Assembly: GCA_002440225.1 (NCBI GenBank) | Contig: DJSH01000084.1 | Coordinates: forward strand, 1-27,253 | Length of the DNA: 27,253 nucleotides | Direction of reading: 5' to 3' | From: Candidatus Segatella violae | GTDB lineage: Bacteria > Bacteroidota > Bacteroidia > Bacteroidales > Bacteroidaceae | Shown: positions 16,515 through 24,528 of the stretch, piece by piece | Position numbering within the stretch: position 1 is the stretch's first letter | Layout: the number at the start of each line of letters is the position of its first letter | Notes under the pieces: model-generated | Told to the model about the DNA's origin: nothing | Database searches by the model: none | The model's input: only the letters and a program-made list of their open reading frames with translations | Program-made: the position numbers and the translations under genes

Positions 16515-17708
16515 TTATTTCAATTTGCTCAACGCTTCTTTGATGCGCTTGATAGCCTCGACGATGTTTTCATCGCTTGTGGCATAACTCATGCGGAAAC
16601 AGTCTGGGTCTCCAAATGCATCACCGCCAACCGTTGCTACATGTGCTTCTTCCAAAAGGTACATTGCAAAGTCGGTAGAGTTGTTGATGACACTGCTGCC
16701 ATTGCTCTTTCCAAAGTAACTGTTGCACTTAGGGAACAAATAAAAGGCTCCCTGTGGCATGTTTACCTCAAGCCCTGGAACTTCCTTCGCCAACTTTACT
16801 ATCAAGTTGCGACGACGCTCGAATGCCTGGCGCATTTCCTCAACGGCACTCTGATCGAGAGTGTAAGCCGCTTCGGCTGCTTTTTGACTGATAGAACAAG
16901 TACCACTCGTGTATTGGCCTTGTAGTTTGTTGCAGCCCTTGGTGATCCATTCAGGACCAGCCAAAAATCCGATTCTCCATCCAGTCATGGCATATGCTTT
17001 GGATACACCGTTGGCAATGATTACTTGCTCTTTCATGCCAGGCTCCTGAGCGATGCTGTGGTGCTTGCCGATATAGTTTATGTGCTCGTAGATTTCATCT
17101 GCAAGGACGAATACATCTTTGTGCTTCTTGAGTACCTCTGCGAGCGAAGCCAATTCTTCCTTTGAGTAGACGCTACCTGTTGGGTTGCTTGGAGAGCAAA
17201 GAATGAGCATCTTGGTCTTTGGTGTGATAGCTGCCTCAAGCTGATCCGCTGTCATTTTAAAGTCCTGGTCGAATCCTGCATTCACAATTACAGGTGTTCC
17301 ACCAGCCAACTTTACCATCTGTGGATAGCTTACCCAATAAGGTGCTGGAATGATCACTTCGTCGCCTGGGTTTACAAGCGCTAATACTGCATTACAAACA
17401 CACTGCTTGCCACCAGTACCAACGATTACCTCGTTGATGGTGTAGTCCAAGCCATTCTCGTTTTTCAGTTTGGCAACAATCGCCTTTCGTAAGTCAGGGT
17501 AACCAGGTACTGGTGAATAGCGAGAATAATTCTCGTCGATAGCTTTCTTTGCTGCCTGTTTGATGTTGTCTGGAGTGTTGAAGTCAGGTTCACCTACGCT
17601 CATGTTGATAACATCAATGCCCTGAGCTTTCATTTCACTACTCTTCTGTGACATCGCCAGCGTTGCTGATGGTGCCAGTCTGTTTAAACGATCAGATAAT
17701 TGTGCCAT
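16515..17708 (-). CDS. aspC: Pyridoxal-phosphate aspartate aminotransferase (class I, Ib-type)
   Basis: A 397-residue cytosolic enzyme interconverting aspartate plus 2-oxoglutarate with oxaloacetate plus glutamate. The PLP-binding Lys237 lies in SKAYAMTGWRIGF. Supporting residues are Asn175 in SPSNPTGSVY, Asp204 and Tyr207 in ADEIYEH, and the C-terminal substrate Arg in CFRMSYATS. The N-terminal LAPSATLAMS and VGEPDFNTP are typical of the Ib group. It has its own promoter (17739-17767) and a stem-loop after the stop, so it is a single-gene unit. aspA, which handles the same amino acid, lies about 4 kb away. The symbol is by function; related aromatic or prephenate aminotransferase activity cannot be excluded. 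Confidence 0.93.
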   Translation of the reverse strand: MAQLSDRLNRLAPSATLAMSQKSSEMKAQGIDVINMSVGEPDFNTPDNIKQAAKKAIDENYSRYSPVPGYPDLRKAIVAKLKNENGLDYTINEVIVGTGGKQCVCNAVLALVNPGDEVIIPAPYWVSYPQMVKLAGGTPVIVNAGFDQDFKMTADQLEAAITPKTKMLILCSPSNPTGSVYSKEELASLAEVLKKHKDVFVLADEIYEHINYIGKHHSIAQEPGMKEQVIIANGVSKAYAMTGWRIGFLAGPEWITKGCNKLQGQYTSGTCSISQKAAEAAYTLDQSAVEEMRQAFERRRNLIVKLAKEVPGLEVNMPQGAFYLFPKCNSYFGKSNGSSVINNSTDFAMYLLEEAHVATVGGDAFGDPDCFRMSYATSDENIVEAIKRIKEALSKLK

Positions 17709-17738
17709 AATTCAATTCTTATATTTGTTTGTCGTGTG

Positions 17739-17767
17739 CAAAATTAAGCATTTTATTTCTTTTTCAA
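17739..17767 (-). promoter_or_regulatory. Promoter of the aspartate aminotransferase gene
   Basis: On the minus strand, TTG (17767-17765) is followed after 18 bases by TAATTTTG (17746-17739), a TAnnTTTG match. The ATG follows about 30 bases downstream. Confidence 0.7.
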
Positions 17768-17821
17768 AAGAAAAACCGCCATTATTTCGTGTTTTGTACT
17801 AAAATAATAACATAATTTTCA

Positions 17822-19033
17822 TTATCCGAGGTGAAGCGTGTGCCCCATGCGGTCTCTCTTGGTCTTGAGATAGCGTTCATTGTACTTGTTGGGTACAACT
17901 TCGATAGGTACATTTTCCACGATTTCCAAGCCGTATGCTTCCAGGCCAACTCGCTTTACAGGGTTGTTGGTGAGCAGTCTCATCTTGTGGACGCCCAGGT
18001 GTCTCAGCATCTGCGCACCACATCCGTAGTCGCGCTCGTCTGGCTTGAATCCAAGGTGCACGTTTGCGTCTACAGTGTCGTAGCCTTCTTCTTGCAGTTT
18101 GTAAGCGGCAATCTTGTTCATGAGTCCGATGCCTCGGCCTTCTTGCTGCATGTATACAACTACACCCTTGCCAGCCTTCTCTATCATTTGCATGGCTTTG
18201 TGGAGCTGTTGTCCGCAGTCGCATCGTTTGCTGCCAAGGATGTCGCCTGTTGCACAAGATGAGTGGACGCGTACCAAGATAGGCTCGTATTCCTTCCATT
18301 CGCCTTTGATGAGAGCCATATGCTCTAGACCGTTGCTTGCCTGACGGAATGGGATGAGGCGGAAATGTCCGTATTCAGTCGGCATGTCAACCTCTTCTCC
18401 TACTTCGATGAGAGACTCTTTTTTGAGGCGATACTCAATCATGTCCTTGATGGAAATGACTTTGATGTTCCATTCCTTAGAAAGTTTCATGAGTTGTGGA
18501 AGGCGTGCCATGGTTCCATCTTCGTTCATGATTTCCATGAGTGCTCCGGCTGGATAGAGACCTGCCATCTTGCATAGGTCAATGGCAGCTTCGGTGTGTC
18601 CACTTCTTCTCAGTACACCATTGTCCTGTGCGTAGAGTGGGTTGATGTGACCTGGTCTACCGAAGGTCTGTGGGGTGGAGCTTGGGTCAGCGAGTGCTTT
18701 GATGGTCTCTGCTCTGTCGTGAGCTGATACTCCTGTAGTGCAACCTTCAAGTTTGTCGACTGTAATGGTGAAAGGGGTGCCCAGCATGGACGTGTTTTCT
18801 GAAACTTGGTGGGGCAAGTCTAGTTCGTCGCATCTGCTCAGGGTGATAGGTGCGCAAAGCACGCCTCTTGCATGCTTCAGCATGAAGTTTACCTTGTCGG
18901 CGTCTATCTTTTCTGCAGCGATGATCAGGTCGCCTTCGTTTTCGCGGTCTTCGTCATCCACTACGATGACGAACTTCCCTTCCTGAAAGTCTTTTACTGC
19001 ATCTTCGATGCTATTTAGCTTAAAATCTGTCAT
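17822..19033 (-). CDS. ribBA: Bifunctional 3,4-dihydroxy-2-butanone-4-phosphate synthase / GTP cyclohydrolase II
   Basis: A 403-residue enzyme for both entry steps of riboflavin synthesis. The RibB half (1-200) converts ribulose 5-phosphate and has the acidic loop DDEDRENEGD (26-35), the GCTTGVSAHDR segment (97-107) and RSGHTEAAIDL (143-153). The RibA half (about 205-403) opens the GTP ring; its zinc ligands are Cys260, Cys271 and Cys273 in SSCATGDILGSKRCDCG, and QQEGRGIGL and the DERDYG region are present. Length and order match standard RibBA. It starts 23 bases after the lptF/G-like gene ends, so the two are likely cotranscribed. No FMN riboswitch-like leader is possible in that short gap. 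Confidence 0.97.
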   Translation of the reverse strand: MTDFKLNSIEDAVKDFQEGKFVIVVDDEDRENEGDLIIAAEKIDADKVNFMLKHARGVLCAPITLSRCDELDLPHQVSENTSMLGTPFTITVDKLEGCTTGVSAHDRAETIKALADPSSTPQTFGRPGHINPLYAQDNGVLRRSGHTEAAIDLCKMAGLYPAGALMEIMNEDGTMARLPQLMKLSKEWNIKVISIKDMIEYRLKKESLIEVGEEVDMPTEYGHFRLIPFRQASNGLEHMALIKGEWKEYEPILVRVHSSCATGDILGSKRCDCGQQLHKAMQMIEKAGKGVVVYMQQEGRGIGLMNKIAAYKLQEEGYDTVDANVHLGFKPDERDYGCGAQMLRHLGVHKMRLLTNNPVKRVGLEAYGLEIVENVPIEVVPNKYNERYLKTKRDRMGHTLHLG

Positions 19034-19056
19034 AGTTGATACTTATTTATATATAG

Positions 19057-20946
19057 TTACATTTCTTTTATTCTGTTGATGATGTCCGTGTTGGTCTGCT
19101 TGATGACCTTGAGGTCGCGGAACAGACGAAGACGGAAGCGCCACATTCTGAGATAGAGCACCGTTCCCACAGGGAAGACGATGGCAGCAAGTATGTTCAG
19201 CCACTTGCGCTCAAACGGGCGAGTATGTGCCTTGGTCGACAAGGTTGGGTATTGGTTGATGTCGTGAAGTACATACTTGTTGCTTGTGTTGGACAAGTCT
19301 TCTATCACTTCTTCCAGCTCAGCGCTGATGCGCTCGATTTCGTGATCGGGTTGATACTTGAAGAACACATTCACAAAGTTTGGTAGGTGTACCAATTTGT
19401 GTTCAGCATTGTAAGCTGTTACATCCTCGTTGATAGTTGCCAGTCTTTCTGCGTCCTCGGCGTAGGCTGGGGCTGTGATGATGACTTCCTTACCGAATAT
19501 GTGACGTTTCTGTCTCAACCCCAACAGCTTCATGAAAAATTCCTTGTAGGCGTCCATGTTGAACACGGCAGAATCATTGGTGGCTTTGTATGTCACGAAT
19601 ATCGCCAATGGTGCCAGTACAGCCGGCGCCAGCCCCTTTCCAAACCAAATGGCCCACATACCACTGCGTGCCATGCGGAATCCGGTGTTGTCGAGTATGA
19701 AGAAGGTGATGAACACCAACACTGAAATGAAGACAGGAATACCTAATCCTCCCTTTCGGATAATGGCACCCAGAGGTGCTCCGATGAAGAAGAATATCAA
19801 GCAGACAAGCGACAAGGTGAACTTGTTGATAGCTTCTATCTTATGTTGACGTATGGCATAGTCGGCATCCGAGGTGACCATCGATTTGAAGTCTAGGTCG
19901 GATAACTCTTGTTGTACTGTAGACTGTGCCTGGTTCAACGCCATGAGCTTCTTCTCGTGAGGTAACCTATTATATAAGGTGTCGAAATTGAGCTTTTCGC
20001 CTTTCTTGATTTCTTGTAGGGAGTCCTTTTTGTCAATTTGCATTTGTCCATAGAAACGAATGTTGACGTCATTGAGATAAGCACGTCCCACCGAGTCGTA
20101 TTGCTGGTTGATGGAGTCTATGTCGTGGTAGATCTTTGACAGGCTCTTTGCCTTGGCGTTTCCAGATAGCGAGGCTGCATCGGTCATATTGAAGTCTCCG
20201 TCGAAATCGAGGATGATTTTCTTGGATATAAAAGTCTCGCGTCGATATGGTACGGAAGCACTGCCTGCAAGTTCGCTACTTTGCATGTTCTCAAACCATT
20301 CTCCACTCCAGAGACTCAGCACTAGGTGCTTTTTCTCAGCAGTACTTTGCAGCATACCAGAGTCGGCCAAAATGATGGCTGCATCCTCATAGCTATCGGT
20401 CATTCGATATATCATGATGCCATAAAGCTTGCCCGTCTTTAAGTCTTTCTTCTGTACATAGAGGTTGCAGTTTGGAATGCCGTCGTAGAAAATCCCTTCA
20501 GGAATTTCTAGTTCGGGGCTCTTTTGCTTCATGGATATCAAGAGCTGGGCTATCTTCAAGTTCGACTTTGGCCCAATGTTGTTTTGGAAATAGAATGAGC
20601 CGAACATAATGAGGATGGTAATGAAGATGAGCGACCTGAATGACTGCATCAGCGAAATACCCGCTGCCTTGATGGCGGTGAGTTCGGAACTCTCTCCAAG
20701 GTTACCGAAAGTCATGAGCGAAGAGAGGAGGATGGCCAATGGCAAAGCTTGGGGCACGAGCATGAGGCCCATGTACCAGAAGAATTGCGCCATGACATCC
20801 ATCGTTAGTCCCTTGCCGATGAGTTCGTCGATGTAACGCCATAAGAACTGCATCATCAGCACAAATTGGCAGATGAAGAATGTTCCCACGAACAAGAGAC
20901 CAAATTGCTTGGCTATAAATATATCTAATTTCTTAATTCGAAGCAT
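19057..20946 (-). CDS. LptF/LptG family LPS-export permease with C-terminal extension
   Basis: A 629-residue inner-membrane permease of the YjgP/YjgQ family, which moves lipopolysaccharide out of the inner membrane with the LptB ATPase. The start at 20946 (MLRIKKLDIFIAKQFG) is the family's canonical N-terminus; an ATG at 20979 is less likely. Membrane helices lie near 14-34, 56-80, 104-120, 375-397, 402-421 and 432-455, with the periplasmic jellyroll between helices 3 and 4. The conserved HKIEAINKFTLSL coupling segment precedes helix 4. E. coli LptF and LptG are about 360 residues; here the extra length is an enlarged periplasmic part and a tail (456-629) with a seventh hydrophobic segment (about 583-600). 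The protein alone does not tell LptF from LptG. ribBA follows after 23 bases. Confidence 0.93.
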   Translation of the reverse strand: MLRIKKLDIFIAKQFGLLFVGTFFICQFVLMMQFLWRYIDELIGKGLTMDVMAQFFWYMGLMLVPQALPLAILLSSLMTFGNLGESSELTAIKAAGISLMQSFRSLIFITILIMFGSFYFQNNIGPKSNLKIAQLLISMKQKSPELEIPEGIFYDGIPNCNLYVQKKDLKTGKLYGIMIYRMTDSYEDAAIILADSGMLQSTAEKKHLVLSLWSGEWFENMQSSELAGSASVPYRRETFISKKIILDFDGDFNMTDAASLSGNAKAKSLSKIYHDIDSINQQYDSVGRAYLNDVNIRFYGQMQIDKKDSLQEIKKGEKLNFDTLYNRLPHEKKLMALNQAQSTVQQELSDLDFKSMVTSDADYAIRQHKIEAINKFTLSLVCLIFFFIGAPLGAIIRKGGLGIPVFISVLVFITFFILDNTGFRMARSGMWAIWFGKGLAPAVLAPLAIFVTYKATNDSAVFNMDAYKEFFMKLLGLRQKRHIFGKEVIITAPAYAEDAERLATINEDVTAYNAEHKLVHLPNFVNVFFKYQPDHEIERISAELEEVIEDLSNTSNKYVLHDINQYPTLSTKAHTRPFERKWLNILAAIVFPVGTVLYLRMWRFRLRLFRDLKVIKQTNTDIINRIKEM

Positions 20947-21010
20947 TTTTGTTAGTGTATCGTATGGAGCCTCATGCACAGATTGTGGTGGCGGCTCACT
21001 ATTCAGCGTG

Positions 21011-21018
21011 CAAAGTTA
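21011..21018 (-). promoter_or_regulatory. Probable -7 element for lptF/G-ribBA
   Basis: The minus strand reads TAACTTTG, an exact TAnnTTTG match about 65 bases before the ATG at 20946. No good TTG is visible at the -33 distance. The rest of 21019-21141 is AT-rich and shows nothing else I can name. Confidence 0.55.
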
Positions 21019-21141
21019 ACATAAAAAACTCAGAAAACCTTTATTTTTCGTTTTTTTATATATAAAGATGTGCAGATTTTATGTAAAAGTACACCTGGGA
21101 GGGGGCAGAACGAACTTTTTTTGAAATTTTCTTCCCAAAAA

Positions 21142-21173
21142 TTTGGTGGAATCAAAATATTGTTGTACCTTTG
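21142..21173 (+). promoter_or_regulatory. Promoter of the CAU tRNA gene
   Basis: TTTG (21142-21145), 20 bases, then TACCTTTG (21166-21173): a near-ideal Bacteroidota -33/-7 pair, about 35 bases before the tRNA 5' end. Confidence 0.8.
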
Positions 21174-21208
21174 CACCCGCAATTGAGAAATCACTTGCTG
21201 AAAATGAT

Positions 21209-21282
21209 GGCGGGATAGCTCAGCTGGTTAGAGCGTCGGATTCATAATCCGGAGGTCGTGGGTTCGGGTCCCACCCCCGCTA
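21209..21282 (+). tRNA. tRNA with CAU anticodon (elongator Met likely; Ile2 possible)
   Basis: A 74-base cloverleaf can be folded: D-stem GCTC/GAGC, anticodon stem TCGGA/TCCGG around loop TTCATAA with anticodon CAT at 21243-21245, five-base variable loop, and T-arm GTGGG/CCCAC with loop TTCGGGT. It lacks the GGG/CCC anticodon stem of initiator tRNA, so it is an elongator Met or a lysidine-modified Ile tRNA. The acceptor stem has a G-U pair at 1-72 and an A-C mismatch at 7-66. CCA is not encoded (A73 is followed by CTT). It has its own promoter and terminator. Confidence 0.95.
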
Positions 21283-21289
21283 CTTAAAG

Positions 21290-21320
21290 AGACACTAACT
21301 TTTTAGTTAGTGTCTTTTTT
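21290..21320 (+). terminator. Intrinsic terminator of the tRNA gene
   Basis: AGACACTAACT (21290-21300), loop TTTT, AGTTAGTGTCT (21305-21315): perfect 11-bp stem followed by a T-run to 21320. Confidence 0.93.
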
Positions 21321-21364
21321 ATGCTCTAGACTTTCCCCATTTATGCAAATTTTGGTTGATAAAG

Positions 21365-21396
21365 TTATCCACAGTATTGTGGATAAGTGTGGGTAA
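21365..21396. promoter_or_regulatory. Cluster of three DnaA-box-like 9-mers
   Basis: TTATCCACA (21365-21373) and its exact inverse TGTGGATAA (21378-21386) are separated by four bases. After one more base comes TGTGGGTAA (21388-21396), one mismatch from the consensus. The first two match the bacterial DnaA box perfectly. The stretch lies in non-coding DNA between the tRNA terminator and aspA. It may bind DnaA, as part of an origin or a regulatory or titration site; nothing here proves replication activity. Confidence 0.6.
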
Positions 21397-21447
21397 TATT
21401 GTTATATGCTTGATTTTCAGTGCGTATTTGTCTTGGAATTTTTGTGG

Positions 21448-21495
21448 AAAAAGAAACCGCTTGGTTGTTATACCACAACCAAGCGGTTTCTTTTT
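21448..21495 (-). terminator. Long perfect hairpin terminator overlapping the aspA stop
   Basis: Bases 21448-21468 and 21475-21495 are exact reverse complements (21 bp) around the loop TATACC. The core arm is GAAACCGCTTGGTTGT. On the minus strand the distal end runs into TTTTT, as in an intrinsic terminator. Its upstream arm starts at the first base past the sense part of the aspA stop codon. Confidence 0.9.
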
Positions 21496-22913
21496 TATTT
21501 CAAAGTGAACTTATGAGAGTGAAGCATCTGCTTCGGATCGAGTGCTTTGTCGAGTTCTTCCTTGCTCATCAGTCCTTTTTCTATTACGATGTCGTATACA
21601 GAACGCCCCGTCTCGTGTGCCTCTTTGGCAACTTTGCTACTGTTCTTGTACCCGATGATAGGGTTGAGGGCTGTCACGATACCGATGCTGTTCTTGACCA
21701 TCTCGTAGCAATGTTCCTTGTTCACGGTGATGCCGAGAATGCACTCTGAGGTAAGAGTTTCGATGGCATTCTTCATCCATGTCAAGCTCTCGAACAGGCT
21801 TTCGGTGATGATTGGTTCCATCACATTCAACTCCAACTGTCCTGCTTCTGCCGCAAAGCTAACTGTTGTGTCGTTGCCGATGACCTTGAAGCAAACCTGG
21901 TTGGTAACTTCAGGAATCACTGGGTTTACCTTGCCTGGCATGATGGAAGAGCCTGGTGCCTTCGGAGGAAGATTGATTTCGTTCAGACCACAGCGAGGAC
22001 CAGAAGCCATCAGACGGAGGTCATTGCAAATTTTGGATAGCTTGATAGCCAGTCGCTTCAAGGCAGATGAGTAGCTCACGTAGGCACCTGTGTCTGGGGT
22101 TGCCTCCACCAAGTCGGTGGCGGTCTCAAAATTCTCGCCCGTCAGTTTACTGAGGTTGACTGCGCAAAGTTTGGCGAAGCCAGGAACTGCGTTCAGACCC
22201 GTTCCGATGGCTGTTCCACCCATGTTGATTTCGTGCAAGAGCTTCACGTTGCGCTCCAGGTTGAGGATTTCCTCTTCCAGGTTGTTGGCGTATGCGTTGA
22301 ATTCCTGTCCGAAAGACATTGGCACGGCATCCTGCAACTGGGTTCTTCCCATCTTGATGACATCGGCGTATTCGTCAGCCTTATAGCGGAATGCACTGAT
22401 GAGTCCCGTAAGGGCACCTACCAAGTGGGAGTTCATTCTGATCAAGGCAAGACGGATGGATGTAGGATAAACGTCGTTGGTGCTCTGTCCGCAGTTGCAA
22501 TGGTCGTTAGGCGAACAATACTGATAATCACCCTTTTCGTGTCCCAAGATTTCTAGGGCACGGTTGGCGATTACTTCGTTGGCATTCATATTGACAGATG
22601 TTCCTGCTCCACCCTGAACCATGTCGATAGGGAAGTTCTCGTGCCACTTACCGTCGATAATCTCGCGGCAAGCTTGCGAGATGGCTCCCGAGATTTCGTC
22701 GTTGATGACACCGAGTGAATGGTTTGTCTCGATGGCTGCCAGCTTCACGTAAGCAATGGCGATGATGAAGTCCGGGTTGTCTCGCATGGTTTTGCGAGAG
22801 ATGTGGTAATTATTGATTCCACGCTGTGTCTGTACACCATAAAGTGCATCTGCAGGAACTTTGAGCTCGCCCAGGAGATCAGATTCTACTCTATATTTCT
22901 TTTCTTCAGCCAT
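21495..22913 (-). CDS. aspA: Aspartate ammonia-lyase (aspartase)
   Basis: A 472-residue cytosolic enzyme of the fumarase/aspartase superfamily that converts aspartate to fumarate and ammonia. The signature loop GSSIMPGKVNPV carries the catalytic Ser. Other conserved blocks are GGAGTSVNMNANEV (about residues 101-114), PNDHCNCGQSTNDVYPT and the EINMGGTAIGTGLNA region. These, especially TSVNMNANEV, favour aspartase over class II fumarase. In anaerobic Bacteroidota the fumarate can feed fumarate respiration to succinate. It has its own promoter (22961-22994), a strong terminator, and the porin gene 132 bases upstream on the same strand. Confidence 0.96.
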   Translation of the reverse strand: MAEEKKYRVESDLLGELKVPADALYGVQTQRGINNYHISRKTMRDNPDFIIAIAYVKLAAIETNHSLGVINDEISGAISQACREIIDGKWHENFPIDMVQGGAGTSVNMNANEVIANRALEILGHEKGDYQYCSPNDHCNCGQSTNDVYPTSIRLALIRMNSHLVGALTGLISAFRYKADEYADVIKMGRTQLQDAVPMSFGQEFNAYANNLEEEILNLERNVKLLHEINMGGTAIGTGLNAVPGFAKLCAVNLSKLTGENFETATDLVEATPDTGAYVSYSSALKRLAIKLSKICNDLRLMASGPRCGLNEINLPPKAPGSSIMPGKVNPVIPEVTNQVCFKVIGNDTTVSFAAEAGQLELNVMEPIITESLFESLTWMKNAIETLTSECILGITVNKEHCYEMVKNSIGIVTALNPIIGYKNSSKVAKEAHETGRSVYDIVIEKGLMSKEELDKALDPKQMLHSHKFTLK

Positions 22914-22960
22914 AATATTGTAATATAAATAGTTAATCTTTCTATTTACTTATTATGCTG

Positions 22961-22994
22961 CAAATATACAGAGATAATTTCAATGTTGTGTCAA
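22961..22994 (-). promoter_or_regulatory. Promoter of aspA
   Basis: On the minus strand TTG (22994-22992) is followed after 23 bases by TATATTTG (22968-22961), a TAnnTTTG match, about 48 bases before the ATG. Confidence 0.6.
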
Positions 22995-23045
22995 TAAATC
23001 AGAATATTTTATCAAAGTGTCACCTTAGCACATCCTTTTTAACGA

Positions 23046-24305
23046 TTAATAAGCCTTCAGACGATACATGATGCCTAGCTCGATGCGGTCTGTGTTGTAA
23101 TCTTTTAGTCCGCATCGCTTGCTGTAGTCATACTTTCTGCCCACATAAGCGAGGAAGATGCGAAGGTCTTGTTTCTCTTTGCGTGCAGGATAGTACTCCA
23201 GGCTTCCTATGTAACCGTATGCCTTGCGGTAGTTCTTGTATTCTTCCATCTTGGTGGTGCTGGCTGTCTCCCACATTCCCTTGAGCATCAAGTTCCAGTC
23301 TTTGGCAAACTGCCAGTTCATCTTGGTCACGATGCCCTGGTAACGAACCTTACTGAGGTAGAGGTTACTGTTGCTCGAAATGAAGTCTCTCAATTCGTTG
23401 GAAGCTATCTTCATTCTGTCGAGGTCGTCGTAGGTGTAGTTGTAGTCCACGTACCATTGCAATTTCTCCAGGTTCAACTTCTGTCCGAAACGGAAGAAGC
23501 GGCTGTATTTGCCCTTGGCTTGTGTGCGGAAGGTGTAAGACCAGCGGGTCTGAAACTTTCCGTCGAAGAACTTGCCGTTCCATCCCAGGCTATAAGCCAG
23601 TGGACTGTTGGATTTCTCCAAGTCTTCCACTTCCAGTTGGGTGCTTCCGCCTTTCTCTACGTTTCCTCTTGCCGTTATCTTGGCGTTCTCGCCGAATTCA
23701 TCGGCTAGTTTACTGTTGTAAGTGTTGCTCACTTCGGCAGAGAATTGCTGGTCCTTACTAGGGTTGAAGAGCAGGTTGAGCGCTCCCTTCGAGCTATCCA
23801 CATTGTCTTCCATGTCTGAGTATTGATAGATGAACATTGGGTTCTCGTCAAACTCGAACGAGCCGAGCGCCTGGCATTTCTTACCGCCCTGGATGCTCCA
23901 CGTGTCGTTGAACTTCCAGCCCACCATCATGTAGTCGGTAGCCTTGGCAAAGTTGTCTTCGCTCATTGGGGCATCCGTCTTGTTCAGGCGGTGGCGAAAA
24001 CGATAGTAGAGATTGTCGGTGAGCCACCCCGTCATCTCGATTCTCAGGTTCTTGTTGTAGAATCGCGAAGTCCAGTCGCCTGTCCTAGAATCGTGTTCTG
24101 TCTGGAAAGTTTCAGCGAAGTTCACGTAAAGATTGAGAGCCTTCTGTTTCTTTTCCAGTTTGGTGACTTTGGTGTAGATGGATTCGATGTCGCCGTCTTC
24201 TCCACCCAGTCCGTCGTTGTTGCCTTGTGCGAGGGCTGAGGTTGGCATCATCGTTACCATTCCCATCAAGGCGAGTGCTGTGCTAATCTGACAAATCTTC
24301 TTCAT
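23046..24305 (-). CDS. OprO/OprP-like outer-membrane porin
   Basis: A 419-residue outer-membrane channel protein. The signal peptide (1-27, MKKICQISTALALMG to SALAQ) is followed by a short acidic Gly-rich segment and a predicted coiled coil (about 44-60, YTKVTKLEKKQKALN), as often found before trimeric porin barrels. The rest is a series of aromatic-bordered beta strands (for example NLYYRFRHRLNK, WYVDYNYTYDD), and it ends in a closing strand DRIELGIMYRLKAY. The pattern fits the phosphate-selective porin O/P family, though the substrate cannot be told from sequence. Its -7 element lies at 24338-24345. It precedes aspA but aspA has a separate promoter, so a shared role in dicarboxylate handling is only a possibility. 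Confidence 0.85.
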   Translation of the reverse strand: MKKICQISTALALMGMVTMMPTSALAQGNNDGLGGEDGDIESIYTKVTKLEKKQKALNLYVNFAETFQTEHDSRTGDWTSRFYNKNLRIEMTGWLTDNLYYRFRHRLNKTDAPMSEDNFAKATDYMMVGWKFNDTWSIQGGKKCQALGSFEFDENPMFIYQYSDMEDNVDSSKGALNLLFNPSKDQQFSAEVSNTYNSKLADEFGENAKITARGNVEKGGSTQLEVEDLEKSNSPLAYSLGWNGKFFDGKFQTRWSYTFRTQAKGKYSRFFRFGQKLNLEKLQWYVDYNYTYDDLDRMKIASNELRDFISSNSNLYLSKVRYQGIVTKMNWQFAKDWNLMLKGMWETASTTKMEEYKNYRKAYGYIGSLEYYPARKEKQDLRIFLAYVGRKYDYSKRCGLKDYNTDRIELGIMYRLKAY

Positions 24306-24337
24306 ATAAATGTATCTTTTATGTTTTTATTTGTCTG

Positions 24338-24345
24338 CAAAATTA
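24338..24345 (-). promoter_or_regulatory. Probable -7 element of the porin gene
   Basis: The minus strand reads TAATTTTG (TAnnTTTG match) about 33 bases before the ATG. The region further upstream is A/T-only and shows no clear -33 element. Confidence 0.55.
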
Positions 24346-24431
24346 CTAAAAAACTTTTAATCTTTTTATAAAAATATGGATTCTTTTACAAAAAGTATTC
24401 CTCAAACTAACTAGATATTGAGAAATATTTG

Positions 24432-24439
24432 TAAATTTG
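24432..24439 (+). promoter_or_regulatory. Probable -7 element of the hybrid regulator gene
   Basis: TAAATTTG fits TAnnTTTG. The nearest TTG is only 11 bases upstream, so the -33 element is missing or weak, which is plausible for a low-level regulator gene. Bases 24346-24431 hold nothing else I can name. Confidence 0.5.
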
Positions 24440-24528
24440 TGCCCGAAAATCCTTTCTTAGTGAAGGAAAAGCTAACTTTTTTGTTATTTACAACGCTAAC
24501 TGATATGTTAATTGAAACACTAGAAGCA

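Noticed and set aside
17747..17775. Terminator for ribBA from TTTTTC/GAAAAA pairing
   Set aside because: The stem has one G-C pair only and overlaps the aminotransferase promoter; it is most likely chance A/T pairing.
21209..21282. Initiator tRNA-fMet
   Set aside because: The weak 1-72 pair hinted at it, but the anticodon stem lacks the three G-C pairs that mark initiators.
21321..21447. Calling this stretch the chromosomal origin outright
   Set aside because: The DnaA-box triplet is suggestive, but I cannot compute genome skew, see no clear unwinding element or dnaA/dnaN neighbours, and a similar cluster lies inside a gene at 26513.
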